Below are positions 48,654 through 59,046 of a DNA stretch of 64,000 bases, piece after piece. Numbering within the stretch: the first letter of the stretch is position 1; each line of letters starts with the position of its first letter. The stretch lies in the NCBI RefSeq assembly GCF_014252015.1, contig NZ_CP059206.1, forward strand, positions 434,001-498,000, in the 5' to 3' direction. The translations under genes were made by a program, and so were the position numbers. This DNA comes from Blattabacterium cuenoti (GTDB taxonomy: Bacteria; Bacteroidota; Bacteroidia; Flavobacteriales; Blattabacteriaceae). A model generated the notes under the pieces. It made no database searches. It was not told where the DNA came from and saw only the letters and a program-made list of their open reading frames with translations.

Positions 48654-49862
48654 TTATTCAAATTCTAGAACTTTTATGGTAGGTGTTTTACTAATAAAAA
48701 ATAAAGAAGGAAAAAATATTGTTATAAAACAAGTGAAAATAATAGATAAATTGATAATGATAATATGATATATATTAAGATAGATAGGAACAAAATCAAC
48801 AAAATATTGCATTTTATTTAATAATATAAAATGAAATTTTTTTTGCACTATTAATAAAGTGATTCCAATGCTATTACCTATAATTAATGAAGGAATCAAT
48901 ATCTGTATGATATAAAACAAAAATATTTTATGTATAACTTTATTTTCAGCTCCTAAAGTTTTCAAAATTCCTATAGTTCTAATTCTTTCCAAGATAAGTA
49001 TTAAAATAAACACAATCATATTAATAGTTACAGATACAAAAATAATAAAACTAATCACAATAATATTTATATCAAAAATTTTTATCCATTTAATAATATT
49101 ATGACTATTCTGAATAGTTTTGAAAAAAAAATTTTTAGGCATTTTATCAAAAATTTTTTTCTTTATATTATCATAGGAAACAAAAATTTCAAATTTTTCT
49201 ACTAAATCTTTTTCCCACCCGTTAATTTTTTGAATGGATCTTATATTTCCGAGAATGTATACATCATCAAATTCTGGGATTCCAGTTTCATATAAACCAG
49301 AAATTCTAAATTGATTAGAAATAATAGTAGGATCACCTTTTTTATCAAAAGAAAGAAAATCTATTTTAATATTTGATCCAACATTTAATCCTAGTAATAA
49401 GGATGTTTTTTTAGATAAAATAACATTGTGATTAGATAAAAGTTTTGTTTTAAAAAAATCTTTCGTAATTAAAAAATATTGAAAAAAAATAGGATTATAA
49501 TCCTCATATAATCCTTTAAATATATATCTATCTATTCTTTTATTTGTAGCAATAAGTACATTATTTTCAGTAATTCCATGAATTTGTTTAACCAAATTAG
49601 ATTTGAAAAATTTCTTTTTTTTTACAGAAAAATTTGGATAACTTGTGGAATGATTTTTATACACAATAATTTGACCTCTAATATTTAATAGTTTATCCTT
49701 TATAATTTCTTTGAATCCAAATCCTATAGAAAAAGTTAAAAAAGCTATAATTAAACCAAAAATTATTGTTATTTGTGTTATTATAACTATTGTTCGAAGA
49801 GTTTTATTTTTTCTACAATCTTCCCAAACTGTTTTTTTGGAAAAAAACCATTCAAAATTCAA
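48654..49862 (-). CDS. FtsX-like permease, LolC/LolE-type lipoprotein export subunit
   Basis: Inner-membrane ABC permease of the MacB/FtsX/LolCE fold, 402 residues. One helix near the N-terminus (about 25-50) is followed by a large periplasmic domain (about 50-265) and three C-terminal helices (about 268-300, 315-345, 362-395). The RTIGILKTLGAENKVIHKIF segment is the typical cytoplasmic coupling loop (in parts: GILKTLGAENK). A LolCDE role in releasing lipoproteins from the inner membrane fits the lipoproteins and lspA here; the ATPase is not in the window. The start is TTG 49862, directly after an in-frame stop, and 22 bp after dnaB. Confidence 0.8.
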   Translation of the reverse strand: MNFEWFFSKKTVWEDCRKNKTLRTIVIITQITIIFGLIIAFLTFSIGFGFKEIIKDKLLNIRGQIIVYKNHSTSYPNFSVKKKKFFKSNLVKQIHGITENNVLIATNKRIDRYIFKGLYEDYNPIFFQYFLITKDFFKTKLLSNHNVILSKKTSLLLGLNVGSNIKIDFLSFDKKGDPTIISNQFRISGLYETGIPEFDDVYILGNIRSIQKINGWEKDLVEKFEIFVSYDNIKKKIFDKMPKNFFFKTIQNSHNIIKWIKIFDINIIVISFIIFVSVTINMIVFILILILERIRTIGILKTLGAENKVIHKIFLFYIIQILIPSLIIGNSIGITLLIVQKKFHFILLNKMQYFVDFVPIYLNIYHIIIINLSIIFTCFITIFFPSLFFISKTPTIKVLEFE

Positions 49863-49884
49863 TTATTCAATTTTACTGATTCTA

Positions 49885-51480
49885 TTAAATATTTTCATCT
49901 AAATAATTTTCATTATTGAAGTCCATTTCATTTTCATTATTGAAATCCATTTCATTTTCATTACTAGATTCTAATGATGTATTTTTTTCAAAATCTTCAT
50001 AAGGAGGAGACATAAAAAATTTTTCTTTATTAAGAACATTTTTTTTATAATCTTCTTCCCAAACTAATGAAACATGTTTTTTTTCTTCTAAGTTTACAAA
50101 TTGAGCTTGATCACTTATAAATTTTAAACGAAATTTATCTAGTCCTCCGTTTCTATGTTTGGCAATTATAATTTCTGCTTGACCTGTACAAGAGTCATTA
50201 TCTTCATCTGAATCCCATATTTTAAATCCATAATACTCAGGTCTGTAAATAAATAAAACTATATCTGCATCTTGCTCAATAGCTCCTGATTCTCGTAAAT
50301 CAGACAATACGGGTCTCTTACTTCCTCCTCTTGTTTCTACTGCTCTAGATAGTTGAGATAAAGCTATGATTGGAATATCAAGTTCTTTAGCTATAGATTT
50401 TAAACTTCTAGAAATAACTGATATTTCTTGTTCTCTATTTTGCAATTTTAAACTATGATCGTTAATGCCCATTAATTGCATATAATCTATAAATATCAAT
50501 TTAATACCATGTTGAGATATTAAACGACGACATTTTGCACGTAAATTAAATATAGATAAAGAAGGGGTATCATCTATAAATAAAGGAACATTTTTTAAAT
50601 TTTTTGTTTTATGTAACAAACGTTCCCAATCTAACTTATCTAAGTTAGCTCTTTTAATTTTTTCTGAAGAAATCCCGGTTTCTGATGAAATAAGTTTTGT
50701 AATTAGTTGAATAGAAGACATTTCTAATGAAAAAATTATAGTTGGTATTTTTTGATATACAACTATATTTTTAACCATGGATAACATAAAAGTTGTTTTT
50801 CCCATTCCAGGTCTAGAAGCCAATATAATTAAATCAGAATTCTGCCATCCAGAAGTAATATGATCCAATTTATGAAATCCAGAAGAAATTCCACTTAATC
50901 CTTCTTTTTCTGTTTTTTTAATTTTTTCAATAGCTTTTTGGATAAGACATTGAGTAGTCTCATATTTTTTGGCTATCAAATATTTTTGATTAATCTCAAA
51001 AAGTTTTGATTCAGCGTGATCTAAAAGATCAAAAACATCCGTGCTGACCTCATAACATTTTTGTATGATATTGGAAGATATGCTGATTAATTTTCTTAAT
51101 ATAAATTTTTGTAATACTATACGACTATGATACTCTATATGTGCAGAAGAAATAACTTTTTGTGTTAGTCCAATTAAATATAACTCTCCTCCCATTGATT
51201 CCAATTTTCCGATCTTACGAAGTTCATTTAAAACTGTGTATAAATCTATAGGATTAGAATTATGATACAATTTTTGTATTGTAAAAAATATTTCTTGGTG
51301 TTCTTTTTTATAAAAAACTTCAGGAAAAAGTATATCAATAACTTCATCTAAACCTTTTTTATCAATCATAATAGCTCCTATGATTGCTTCTTCTAAATCT
51401 AATGCTTGAGGAGGAATTCTTCCTTTTTTTGTTATGGAATCAAATGGATTCGTTTTTTCCTGTTTTTTAATGTTACTCAT
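49885..51480 (-). CDS. dnaB: Replicative DNA helicase DnaB
   Basis: Hexameric helicase of the replisome. The N-terminal primase-binding domain begins PPQALDLEEAIIGAIM, the RecA core has Walker A ASRPGMGKTTF, FSLEMSS, IFIDYMQLM, and RGGSKRPVLSDLRESGAIEQDADIV (in parts: SDLRESGAIEQDAD). The 531 residues are complete. The extreme C-terminus carries two and a half copies of an acidic peptide repeat (NNENEMDF) encoded by a 24-bp tandem repeat. Confidence 0.97.
   Translation of the reverse strand: MSNIKKQEKTNPFDSITKKGRIPPQALDLEEAIIGAIMIDKKGLDEVIDILFPEVFYKKEHQEIFFTIQKLYHNSNPIDLYTVLNELRKIGKLESMGGELYLIGLTQKVISSAHIEYHSRIVLQKFILRKLISISSNIIQKCYEVSTDVFDLLDHAESKLFEINQKYLIAKKYETTQCLIQKAIEKIKKTEKEGLSGISSGFHKLDHITSGWQNSDLIILASRPGMGKTTFMLSMVKNIVVYQKIPTIIFSLEMSSIQLITKLISSETGISSEKIKRANLDKLDWERLLHKTKNLKNVPLFIDDTPSLSIFNLRAKCRRLISQHGIKLIFIDYMQLMGINDHSLKLQNREQEISVISRSLKSIAKELDIPIIALSQLSRAVETRGGSKRPVLSDLRESGAIEQDADIVLFIYRPEYYGFKIWDSDEDNDSCTGQAEIIIAKHRNGGLDKFRLKFISDQAQFVNLEEKKHVSLVWEEDYKKNVLNKEKFFMSPPYEDFEKNTSLESSNENEMDFNNENEMDFNNENYLDENI
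49912..49959 (-). repeat. 24-bp tandem repeat in the dnaB C-terminus
   Basis: Two copies of a 24-bp unit (49912-49935 and 49936-49959) differ by one base; partial copies flank them. On the coding strand they encode the repeated acidic peptide MDFNNENE at the end of DnaB, outside the helicase core. Confidence 0.9.
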
Positions 51481-51551
51481 AAAATCATATTAAATAAAAT
51501 ACATAAATAGAAGATCTATTAGGTAGAATAGAATGTGTTAATAATTAAAAT

Positions 51552-52514
51552 TTATTTTTCAAAAAAACCAATAGAAATGTACTTATTTTTTCTGTTTTTA
51601 ATAAGAGATTCTATATTAATTTCAGATAATTGTTTATAATGTTTAATAATTTGTTTTTTTATAAGTTTATAAGCTTTTTTAGGACAAAAATGGGCTCCTC
51701 CTAAGGGTTCTTTGATTACTTCATCTATAAAATTTAATTTATGCATATTTTCTGCTGTTAGCTTCAATGCTTCTGCTGATTTTTCTTTATTATCACGATT
51801 TCCCCAAAGTATTGTAGAACAACTTTCAGGAGAAATCACAGAAAACCAGGAATTTTCCATCATTGAAATCTTATCTCCTATTCCAATACCTAAAGCTCCT
51901 CCACTAGCTCCCTCTCCTATAATTAAAACAATAATGGGTACTTTTAAACACATCATTTCATAAATATTTTTTCCTATTGCTTCTCCTTGACCTCTTGTTT
52001 CCGCTTCAATTCCAGGAAAAGCACCTGGTGTATCAATGAAAGTTACAATAGGTTTTTCGAATTTTTCTGCTAGTTTCATCAGACGTAAGGCTTTTCTATA
52101 TCCTTCTGGATTAGGCATTCCAAATCTTCTGTATTGTCTATCCTTGGTATTTTTTCCTTTTTGAGTTCCAATTAACATGAAAGTATAATCCTCTATTTTT
52201 CCAAAACCTCCTACCATTGCTTTATCATCACCAAAAAGACGATCTCCATGTAATTCAATGAAAGAATCTTTTTTTGTTATGGAATGTATATAATCTAAAG
52301 TATAGGGTCTGTTTGGATGTCTGGATAATTGTACTCTTTGCCAAGGGGTAAGATTACTGTGTAATTTTTTAATGGTTTTATCCAATTTGATTTGCAATTG
52401 TGTGCAAACTTCTTTCATATTTACCCCACTTTTTTTTTCTATAAGTACACAGTTTACATATTGATCCTGTATTTCTTGTATGGGTTTTTCAAAATCTAAA
52501 TATTCCATATTCAA
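51552..52514 (-). CDS. accA: Acetyl-CoA carboxylase carboxyltransferase subunit alpha
   Basis: Transfers the carboxyl group from carboxybiotin to acetyl-CoA for fatty-acid synthesis, as a heterotetramer with AccD. The crotonase-fold blocks [18 protein letters not shown] (in parts: [15 protein letters not shown]), [24 protein letters not shown] and [16 protein letters not shown] are present. The 320 residues are normal. It is followed downstream (minus) by dnaB after a 71-bp spacer without a visible gene. Confidence 0.97.
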   Translation of the reverse strand: MNMEYLDFEKPIQEIQDQYVNCVLIEKKSGVNMKEVCTQLQIKLDKTIKKLHSNLTPWQRVQLSRHPNRPYTLDYIHSITKKDSFIELHGDRLFGDDKAMVGGFGKIEDYTFMLIGTQKGKNTKDRQYRRFGMPNPEGYRKALRLMKLAEKFEKPIVTFIDTPGAFPGIEAETRGQGEAIGKNIYEMMCLKVPIIVLIIGEGASGGALGIGIGDKISMMENSWFSVISPESCSTILWGNRDNKEKSAEALKLTAENMHKLNFIDEVIKEPLGGAHFCPKKAYKLIKKQIIKHYKQLSEINIESLIKNRKNKYISIGFFEK

Positions 52515-52532
52515 ATAAGAAGAGAATTAGAA

Positions 52533-53300
52533 TTAGTTAGTAAATGATTGAATATACTCACGATTCATAAAAGAAATATATTCTGTGGATATTCCTTTTG
52601 GACATTCTACTTCACATGCTCTGGTATTCGTACAGCTTCCAAATCCTTCTTCATCCATTTTTTTTATCATATTCACCACTCTTTTTTTTCTCTCTATTTT
52701 TCCTTGAGGTAATAAAGCAAACTGAGAAACTTTTGCTGAAACAAATAGCATTGCTGATCTATTTTTACATGCAGCTACACATGCACCACAACCAATACAA
52801 GTTGCGGCATCAAAAGCTTTATCTGCTTGATCTTTTGGAATTGGAATTAAATTTCCATCTATTGTTTTTCCAAATGTATTTACAGAAATAAAACCACCTG
52901 ATATAATGATTCTATCGAAAGAAGATCTATCTACAATAAGATCTTTAATTATAGGAAAAGGTTTCGCTCTCCAAGGTTCTACATATATAGTTTCTCCATT
53001 ACGGAAACGACGCATATGAAGTTGACAAGTAGTAACCAAATTATCTGGGCCATGCGCTCTTCCATTAATATATAAAGAACACATTCCACAAATTCCTTCA
53101 CGACAATCATGATCAAATGATACAGGAGAGGAATCTTGATTTTCACATATAATCTGGTTGTTCAAAAGATCTAACATTTCTAAAAATGAACTGTTAGGAG
53201 ATATATTATGTATTTGATAAGTTTTAAAATAACCTTTTTCTTCAAAACTTTTTTGTCTCCATATTTTTAACTTAAAATTCATAAGTTCTTTCATGATCAT
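52533..53300 (-). CDS. sdhB: Succinate dehydrogenase/fumarate reductase iron-sulfur subunit
   Basis: Electron-transfer subunit between SdhA flavin and the membrane heme. The [2Fe-2S] domain has [10 protein letters not shown], with the fourth ligand later in TCQLHMR. The [4Fe-4S] and [3Fe-4S] centres use [13 protein letters not shown] and [15 protein letters not shown]. The 255 residues and SFLEMLD start match the Bacteroidetes type. Alternative starts at Met3 (53294) or Met7 (53282) exist; Met3 fits homologue length best. It is in the order sdhC-sdhA-sdhB on the minus strand. Confidence 0.96.
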   Translation of the reverse strand: MIMKELMNFKLKIWRQKSFEEKGYFKTYQIHNISPNSSFLEMLDLLNNQIICENQDSSPVSFDHDCREGICGMCSLYINGRAHGPDNLVTTCQLHMRRFRNGETIYVEPWRAKPFPIIKDLIVDRSSFDRIIISGGFISVNTFGKTIDGNLIPIPKDQADKAFDAATCIGCGACVAACKNRSAMLFVSAKVSQFALLPQGKIERKKRVVNMIKKMDEEGFGSCTNTRACEVECPKGISTEYISFMNREYIQSFTN

Positions 53301-53317
53301 ACAATCTTTTATTATTT

Positions 53318-55336
53318 TTATTTATAAGAACGTGACTGTATTTTTACAAAAGTAAAATTTAAATTTTCTTTATGCATAATCTCATCACTTATGGTAGAAT
53401 TATCCTTATATTCCCATATAGAAACATATTTATAATGAACATCATCACGAAGAGCTTCTCCTTCTTTTGTTTGAAATTCTTCACGAAAATGACTTCCACA
53501 AGATTCTTTTCTATTTAAAGCATCCATAGCCATTAATTCTCCTAATTCTAAAAAATCGGCTACACGTCCGGCTTTTTCTAATTCAGAGTTTAATCCATTA
53601 TCAATATTTCCGGGAATAAAAACATTTTTCCAAAATTCATCGCGAAGTTCTTGTATATTTTTTATAGCTTGAGATAAGCCTAAATGATTTCTACTCATTC
53701 CTACATATTCCCACATAATATTTCCAAGTTTTTTATGAAAAAAATCTACTGGTATATTTCCATTATTTTGAATAAGTTTTTTAATTCTATTTTTGACATT
53801 TTTTTCCGAAGCTTGAAAAGCTATATGTTTTGTAGATATTTTTTCTGTGATACATGAAGATAAATAATCAGCTATGGTATATGGTAAAATAAAATATCCA
53901 TCAGCTAATCCCTGCATTAATGCAGAAGCTCCTAGTCTATTTGCTCCATGATCAGAAAAATTAGCTTCTCCTATAACATAACAGCCTGGTATAGATGACA
54001 TTAAATTATAATCCACCCATAATCCTCCCATAGTATAATGTACTGCTGGATAAATCTTCATAGGAGTTTGATATGGATTATTATTGGTTATTTTTTCATA
54101 CATATGAAATAAGTTTCCATATTTAGATTCCATTATTTCTTTTCCTAATTCTTGCAATGAGTTACGTTGTTTCATTCCAAGTTCATTTGCTTTTTCTTTT
54201 CCATATTTCTCTATAGAGAAATTGAAATCTAAAAATACCCCTTCTTTAGTTTCATTATTTTCTATTCCAAATCCTTTATCACAACGTTCTTTCGCAGCTC
54301 TAGAAGCTACATCTCTTGGTACAAGATTTCCAAATGAAGGATAACGTCTTTCAAGATAGTAATCTCTATCTTCTTCACTTATGTTTTCAGGTTTTTTAGT
54401 TCCGTTTCGTATAGAAATAGCATCTTCTAATTTTTTAGGTACCCATATTCTTCCATCATTTCTCAATGATTCAGACATAAGTGTTAATTTAGATTGATAA
54501 TTTCCATGTACTGGAATACAAGTGGGATGTATTTGAGTGTAACAAGGATTAGCAAATAACCCTCCTCTTTTATGAACTTTCCATATAGCACTTGTGTTAG
54601 AACCCATTGCATTGGTAGACAAAAAAAATATATTTCCATAACCTCCTGAAGCAATTACCACAGCATGAGCTGCATGTCTTTCTATTTCTCCAGAAATGAG
54701 ATTTCTCGCAATAATTCCTTTAGCTACTCCATCCACAATTACTAAATCTAACATTTCATGACGATTATACATCTTAATTCTTCCTGTTCCTATTTGTCTA
54801 GACATAGAAGAATAACATGCCAATAAAAGTTGTTGTCCTGTCTGACCCTTAGCATAAAAAGTTCTAGAAACTTTTGTCCCACCGAAAGATCTAGTTTCCA
54901 AATATCCAGCATAATCACGAGCAAATGGAACACCTTGAGCGACACATTGATCTATAATGTTTGAAGAGATCTCTGCTAAACGATATACATTTGCTTCTCT
55001 AGATCTATAATCTCCACCTTTAATTGTATCATAAAAAAGTTGATAAATCGAATCATTATCTCCTTTATAATTTTTAGAAGCGTTAATTCCACCTTGTGCA
55101 GCTACAGAATGAGCTCTTCTTGGAGAATCTTGGTAACAAAAAGCTTTAACTTGATATCCTAATTCTGATAAAGAAGCAGCAGCTGAACCTCCGGAAAGCC
55201 CTGTTCCAACAACAATAATTTCTATATTGGATCTGTTATTAGGAGACACTAATTTTAAAGTAGATTTATGATCTTTCCATTTATGAATTAAAGAACTAGC
55301 TGGAATTTTCGAATTGAACTTAAAGGTATTTTTCAT
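53318..55336 (-). CDS. sdhA: Succinate dehydrogenase/fumarate reductase flavoprotein subunit
   Basis: FAD-containing catalytic subunit. The dinucleotide fold is [22 protein letters not shown] (in parts: [14 protein letters not shown]), the FAD-linking region is [15 protein letters not shown] with the histidine, and the active site includes HPTCIPVHG and the [10 protein letters not shown] block. The 672 residues fit the longer flavobacterial SdhA. It is 17 bp upstream of sdhB and 14 bp downstream of sdhC. Confidence 0.97.
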   Translation of the reverse strand: MKNTFKFNSKIPASSLIHKWKDHKSTLKLVSPNNRSNIEIIVVGTGLSGGSAAASLSELGYQVKAFCYQDSPRRAHSVAAQGGINASKNYKGDNDSIYQLFYDTIKGGDYRSREANVYRLAEISSNIIDQCVAQGVPFARDYAGYLETRSFGGTKVSRTFYAKGQTGQQLLLACYSSMSRQIGTGRIKMYNRHEMLDLVIVDGVAKGIIARNLISGEIERHAAHAVVIASGGYGNIFFLSTNAMGSNTSAIWKVHKRGGLFANPCYTQIHPTCIPVHGNYQSKLTLMSESLRNDGRIWVPKKLEDAISIRNGTKKPENISEEDRDYYLERRYPSFGNLVPRDVASRAAKERCDKGFGIENNETKEGVFLDFNFSIEKYGKEKANELGMKQRNSLQELGKEIMESKYGNLFHMYEKITNNNPYQTPMKIYPAVHYTMGGLWVDYNLMSSIPGCYVIGEANFSDHGANRLGASALMQGLADGYFILPYTIADYLSSCITEKISTKHIAFQASEKNVKNRIKKLIQNNGNIPVDFFHKKLGNIMWEYVGMSRNHLGLSQAIKNIQELRDEFWKNVFIPGNIDNGLNSELEKAGRVADFLELGELMAMDALNRKESCGSHFREEFQTKEGEALRDDVHYKYVSIWEYKDNSTISDEIMHKENLNFTFVKIQSRSYK

Positions 55337-55350
55337 CGAAAAAAAAATAT

Positions 55351-55998
55351 TTAATTATTATTAAAAAAAAACCAAATAGCAATGATAGAAAATCCAGAAC
55401 AAATGAACCACAGATATAAAGAAGCCAATCTTTGTATCCAAATCAATCTTTTTTTGTTAGATAGTCCTAAAGATTGAAAAGAAGATTTAAATCCATGATT
55501 TAAATGAATACCTAAAATTAAAAATGAAAATATATATACAAATGTATAAAAAGGATTTTTGAATAAAGAAACTACTATATTATAATCAGAAGTTATATGA
55601 TTTGAATATTTCATGGGAATCATGAAATTAATAAGATGTAAAACTAAAAAACAGAAAATTAAAATTCCTGTATACACCATTGTACGACTACTAAATGAAG
55701 TAGATAAGTAATAGTTCATAGCATAATCAACTTCTCCTTTTATTTTTTTATTTACTAAATGTAATTTTATTCCGAATAAAATATGAATTAAAAAACCTAT
55801 GGCAAGAACATATTCCATTGTTCGAATAAATATATTTTTTCTCATAAAATAAACAGCTTCGTTAAAAGCTTTTTCTCCTGAAAAAAGAAATAAATTAACA
55901 CTCAAATGTAACAGCAAAAAAATCATTAAAAAAACTCCCGTAGTAGCCATGAGCACTTTCTTTCCAACAGAGGATTGAAAAAAATTATAATGATTCAC
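55351..55998 (-). CDS. sdhC: Succinate dehydrogenase cytochrome b556 subunit
   Basis: Single membrane anchor of a type B complex II, which carries both hemes in one subunit, so no sdhD is expected. The 215 residues contain five hydrophobic helices with histidines at membrane positions ([39 protein letters not shown]), consistent with di-heme ligation. The first gene of the sdhCAB run on the minus strand. It would reduce menaquinone, for which menF and a MenI-like gene are present. Confidence 0.93.
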   Translation of the reverse strand: MNHYNFFQSSVGKKVLMATTGVFLMIFLLLHLSVNLFLFSGEKAFNEAVYFMRKNIFIRTMEYVLAIGFLIHILFGIKLHLVNKKIKGEVDYAMNYYLSTSFSSRTMVYTGILIFCFLVLHLINFMIPMKYSNHITSDYNIVVSLFKNPFYTFVYIFSFLILGIHLNHGFKSSFQSLGLSNKKRLIWIQRLASLYLWFICSGFSIIAIWFFFNNN

Positions 55999-56070
55999 TA
56001 ATAGTAATTTAATTTACATGTTTTAAGTAAATATAAATAAGATATTTGAAATATTTTACAAAAAATTTCC

Positions 56071-57225
56071 TTATTTTCTAATTTTTTGCAGAGCATTTAT
56101 AAGTGAATCAATATCTTCTTTTTCATTAAAAATTCCGAAAGAGATTCTAATAGGCATAGTTTTATTAAGTAAAGATTTATCCGTTATAGATTGAATAACA
56201 TGAGATATTTTTTTGATACTACTATTGCAAGAACTCCCTTTTGAAACAGCAACTCCCATAAGATCCAAATGAAAATATAATAAATGATCTTTTTTTGTGG
56301 GATATAAAAAATTTAGGATAGAAGGAATACTTTTTTCTGAATGATGTGATAATCCATTAAAAATAATATTGGAAATTATTTTTTTTAATTCTGAAATACA
56401 ATAAGATTTTAAATTTTGTATTTTTTTTATATAACTTGGAAAGTTACAATAAGATAATCGTATAGCTTCTGATAATCCTGCTATTCCATGTATATTTTCG
56501 GTTCCTGAACGAATTCCATATTCTTGAACTCCACCAGTAATAAAAGGTTTTATTTTTTTTAAAATATGACTTCTTATAATAGCTAAACCTATTCCTTTTG
56601 GTCCATAAAATTTATGTGCACTTGCAGTAGCAAAATCAAAAGATAATTTTTCCATATCAATAGGGATGTTTCCTATAGCCTGTATAGTATCTGAATGAAA
56701 ATAAGCATTATATTTTTTACATAAAAAAATGACTTTATCTACCTCTAATAAATTACCAATTTCATTATTAACGTACATTAAACTTACCAGTGTTTTTTTA
56801 GATATGTTTTTTTTCAAAATTTCTTCCATATTATTAAAATCTAATATTCCTTTTTCATCATTTAAAATAAAATTTACAGATATTTTGTATCTAATAGATA
56901 AATCTGAAATAGTATGCAATACAGAAGGATGCTCTAATTTTGATGTTAAAATATGTCTGATATTTAAATCTAATACTGAAGATCTTAATATCAGATTATT
57001 TGCTTCGGTTCCTCCTGAAGTAAAAATAATCTCATTAGGAGATACTTTAACATTTTTAGCTATACAAATTCTAGATTCCTCTAGAATCGAACGAGCTTCT
57101 CTTCCATAACTATGTTGTATAGAAGAAGGATTTCCTAATGAATATTTTAATGTATTTATCATTACTTGCATAACTTCGTTTCTTATGGGAGTGGAAGCAG
57201 CGTTATCCAAATATGCTCGTTTCAT
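56071..57225 (-). CDS. Cysteine desulfurase (NifS/IscS type)
   Basis: PLP enzyme that mobilises sulfur from cysteine for Fe-S clusters and tRNA thiolation. The start RAYLDNAASTPIRNEV, FTSGGTEANNL, the PLP lysine in SAHKFYGPKGIG and the catalytic cysteine loop KGSSCNSS are present. The 384 residues and the shorter cysteine loop suit class I NifS/IscS-like enzymes. Fe-S users in the window include MiaB, SdhB and the ferredoxin at 62214. It stands apart from sdhC by 72 bp and is divergent from rny. Confidence 0.93.
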   Translation of the reverse strand: MKRAYLDNAASTPIRNEVMQVMINTLKYSLGNPSSIQHSYGREARSILEESRICIAKNVKVSPNEIIFTSGGTEANNLILRSSVLDLNIRHILTSKLEHPSVLHTISDLSIRYKISVNFILNDEKGILDFNNMEEILKKNISKKTLVSLMYVNNEIGNLLEVDKVIFLCKKYNAYFHSDTIQAIGNIPIDMEKLSFDFATASAHKFYGPKGIGLAIIRSHILKKIKPFITGGVQEYGIRSGTENIHGIAGLSEAIRLSYCNFPSYIKKIQNLKSYCISELKKIISNIIFNGLSHHSEKSIPSILNFLYPTKKDHLLYFHLDLMGVAVSKGSSCNSSIKKISHVIQSITDKSLLNKTMPIRISFGIFNEKEDIDSLINALQKIRK

Positions 57226-57253
57226 TTATATGAAAATTTTTATATAGATAATA

Positions 57254-57261
57254 CAAATATA
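57254..57261 (-). promoter_or_regulatory. Candidate -7 element of the cysteine desulfurase gene
   Basis: On the minus strand TATATTTG fits TAnnTTTG and lies 28 bp before the ATG, but no TTTG is seen at -33 spacing. The 236-bp divergent spacer to rny otherwise shows only AT-rich DNA and a weak 9-bp hairpin at 57374-57399. Confidence 0.3.
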
Positions 57262-57461
57262 TAATGTATTCAAATTCCGTTTGTTAAAAATATATTTTAA
57301 TAAAAAATCTCATCTTTAATTTTGTATATTTATCATACTTACATACTTAATATTGGATTCAATTAAAATATTTTAAAGTTTTCATTAAAAAAAACTTTAC
57401 AACTTTTACTAAAAAAATGTTATTAAAATGTCTATTTTATTTTTATTTAAATTGAGTGAAT

Positions 57462-59033
57462 ATGAAAATAAATGTTGGATTTTCGGTACTAATGGGGTTT
57501 GTGATTGGAATTATTACATGTTATTTTTTTGGAAAAAAAACCATATTAAAAAAATATATTCAATTATTAGAAAGAGCTAATTTTCAAGCAAAAAAAATCA
57601 TAAAAAATGCAGAAAAAGAAGGAGAATCCATAAAAAGAAAGAAAATGCTTCAAGCAAAAGAAAAATTTATAGAACTTAAATCTAAACATGAAACAGATGT
57701 TCATTTAAGAGAAAAAAAAATAATTGATATAGAAAATAAAATACGAGAAGAAGAAAATAGATTATCTAAAGAGATAGAAATCTATTTTAAAAGAAATAAT
57801 CGTTTAGAAACACAAATACATGATAACGAAAAAAAATATAAAATCCTTAAGAAAAAACAAGAGGAATTTGATAATATACATATTCAACAAGTGGAATTAC
57901 TTGAAAAAATATCTAATTATTCTTCTGAAGAAGCTAAAAACGAATTAATTGAAATTCTTAAAGGAGAAGCGAAAGCCAAAGCACAAACTCATATACTAAA
58001 TATTATAGAAGAATCAGAATTAACCGCAAAAATGGAGGCAAAAAAAATAATTATTCAAGCTATTCAAAGAATTGGAACAGAACAAGCAGTTGAAAATGCG
58101 GTATCCGTTTTTAGCATAGAATCAGATGATGTAAAAGGTCGTATTATTGGACGAGAAGGAAGAAATATAAGAGCTTTAGAAAAAGCTACGGGAGTAGAAA
58201 TTATTGTAGATGATACTCCGGAAGCAATTCTTTTATCTTGTTTTAACCCCATACGAAGAGAAATAGCTCGATTAGCTCTTCATAAATTAGTTATAGATGG
58301 ACGTATACATCCAGCTAGAATTGAAGAAATAGTAGCAAAAACAGAAAAACAAATTGAAGAAGAAATAATAGAAATAGGGAAAAAAAATATTATAGATTTA
58401 GGTATTCATGGAATACATACTGAATTAATCCGAATGGTAGGAAGAATGAAATATCGTTCTTCTTATGGACAAAATCTTTTGCAACATTCTCGTGAAGTTG
58501 CTCATTTATCAGGAATATTAGCTTCTGAATTAGGATTGAATGCTAAATTGGCAAAACGTGCCGGATTATTACATGATATAGGAAAAGTCCCTGAAAATGA
58601 ATCAGAACTTCCTCATGCCATTTTAGGGATGCAATGGGCAGAAAAATATGGAGAAAATATGGAAGTTTGTAATGCTATAGGTTCACATCATGATGAAATA
58701 GAGATGAAGGGGTTAATATCTCCCATAGTACAAATTTCAGATTCTATTAGTGGAGCTCGTCCTGGAGTAAGAAGAAACTCTTTCGAATCTTATTCAAAAA
58801 GATTAAAAAATTTGGAAGATATAGCATTTAGTTTTGATGGAGTTAATAAAGCTTTCGCCATACAAGCAGGAAGAGAATTACGTGTATTAGTTGAAAGTGA
58901 TAAAATTGATGATAAAAAAGCTTTTCAATTATCTTGTGATATTACAGAAAAGATAAAAAACGAAATGACTTATCCTGGTCAAATCAAAGTGACAGTGATT
59001 AGAGAAACTCGAGCTGTACAAATAGCTAGATAA
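57462..59033 (+). CDS. rny: Ribonuclease Y
   Basis: Membrane-anchored endoribonuclease that starts mRNA decay. An N-terminal helix (about residues 3-22) is followed by a long charged coiled coil (25-165), a KH domain with [21 protein letters not shown] (in parts: [15 protein letters not shown]) and an HD domain with [13 protein letters not shown] and [15 protein letters not shown] completes the metal site. A GTG at 57456 precedes ATG 57462; I use the ATG. It is the first of three same-strand genes with the DHS-like gene and lpd. Confidence 0.96.
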   Translation: MKINVGFSVLMGFVIGIITCYFFGKKTILKKYIQLLERANFQAKKIIKNAEKEGESIKRKKMLQAKEKFIELKSKHETDVHLREKKIIDIENKIREEENRLSKEIEIYFKRNNRLETQIHDNEKKYKILKKKQEEFDNIHIQQVELLEKISNYSSEEAKNELIEILKGEAKAKAQTHILNIIEESELTAKMEAKKIIIQAIQRIGTEQAVENAVSVFSIESDDVKGRIIGREGRNIRALEKATGVEIIVDDTPEAILLSCFNPIRREIARLALHKLVIDGRIHPARIEEIVAKTEKQIEEEIIEIGKKNIIDLGIHGIHTELIRMVGRMKYRSSYGQNLLQHSREVAHLSGILASELGLNAKLAKRAGLLHDIGKVPENESELPHAILGMQWAEKYGENMEVCNAIGSHHDEIEMKGLISPIVQISDSISGARPGVRRNSFESYSKRLKNLEDIAFSFDGVNKAFAIQAGRELRVLVESDKIDDKKAFQLSCDITEKIKNEMTYPGQIKVTVIRETRAVQIAR

Positions 59034-59046
59034 AATAATAAAAATT

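Noticed and set aside
49912-49959. CRISPR-like repeat
   Set aside because: The units are directly adjacent without spacers and are in frame within dnaB, so it is a coding tandem repeat.
57226-57461. A structured RNA gene in the 236-bp spacer between cysteine desulfurase and rny
   Set aside because: Only a weak AT-rich 9-bp hairpin (57374-57399) and low-complexity sequence are visible, with no recognisable RNA motif.
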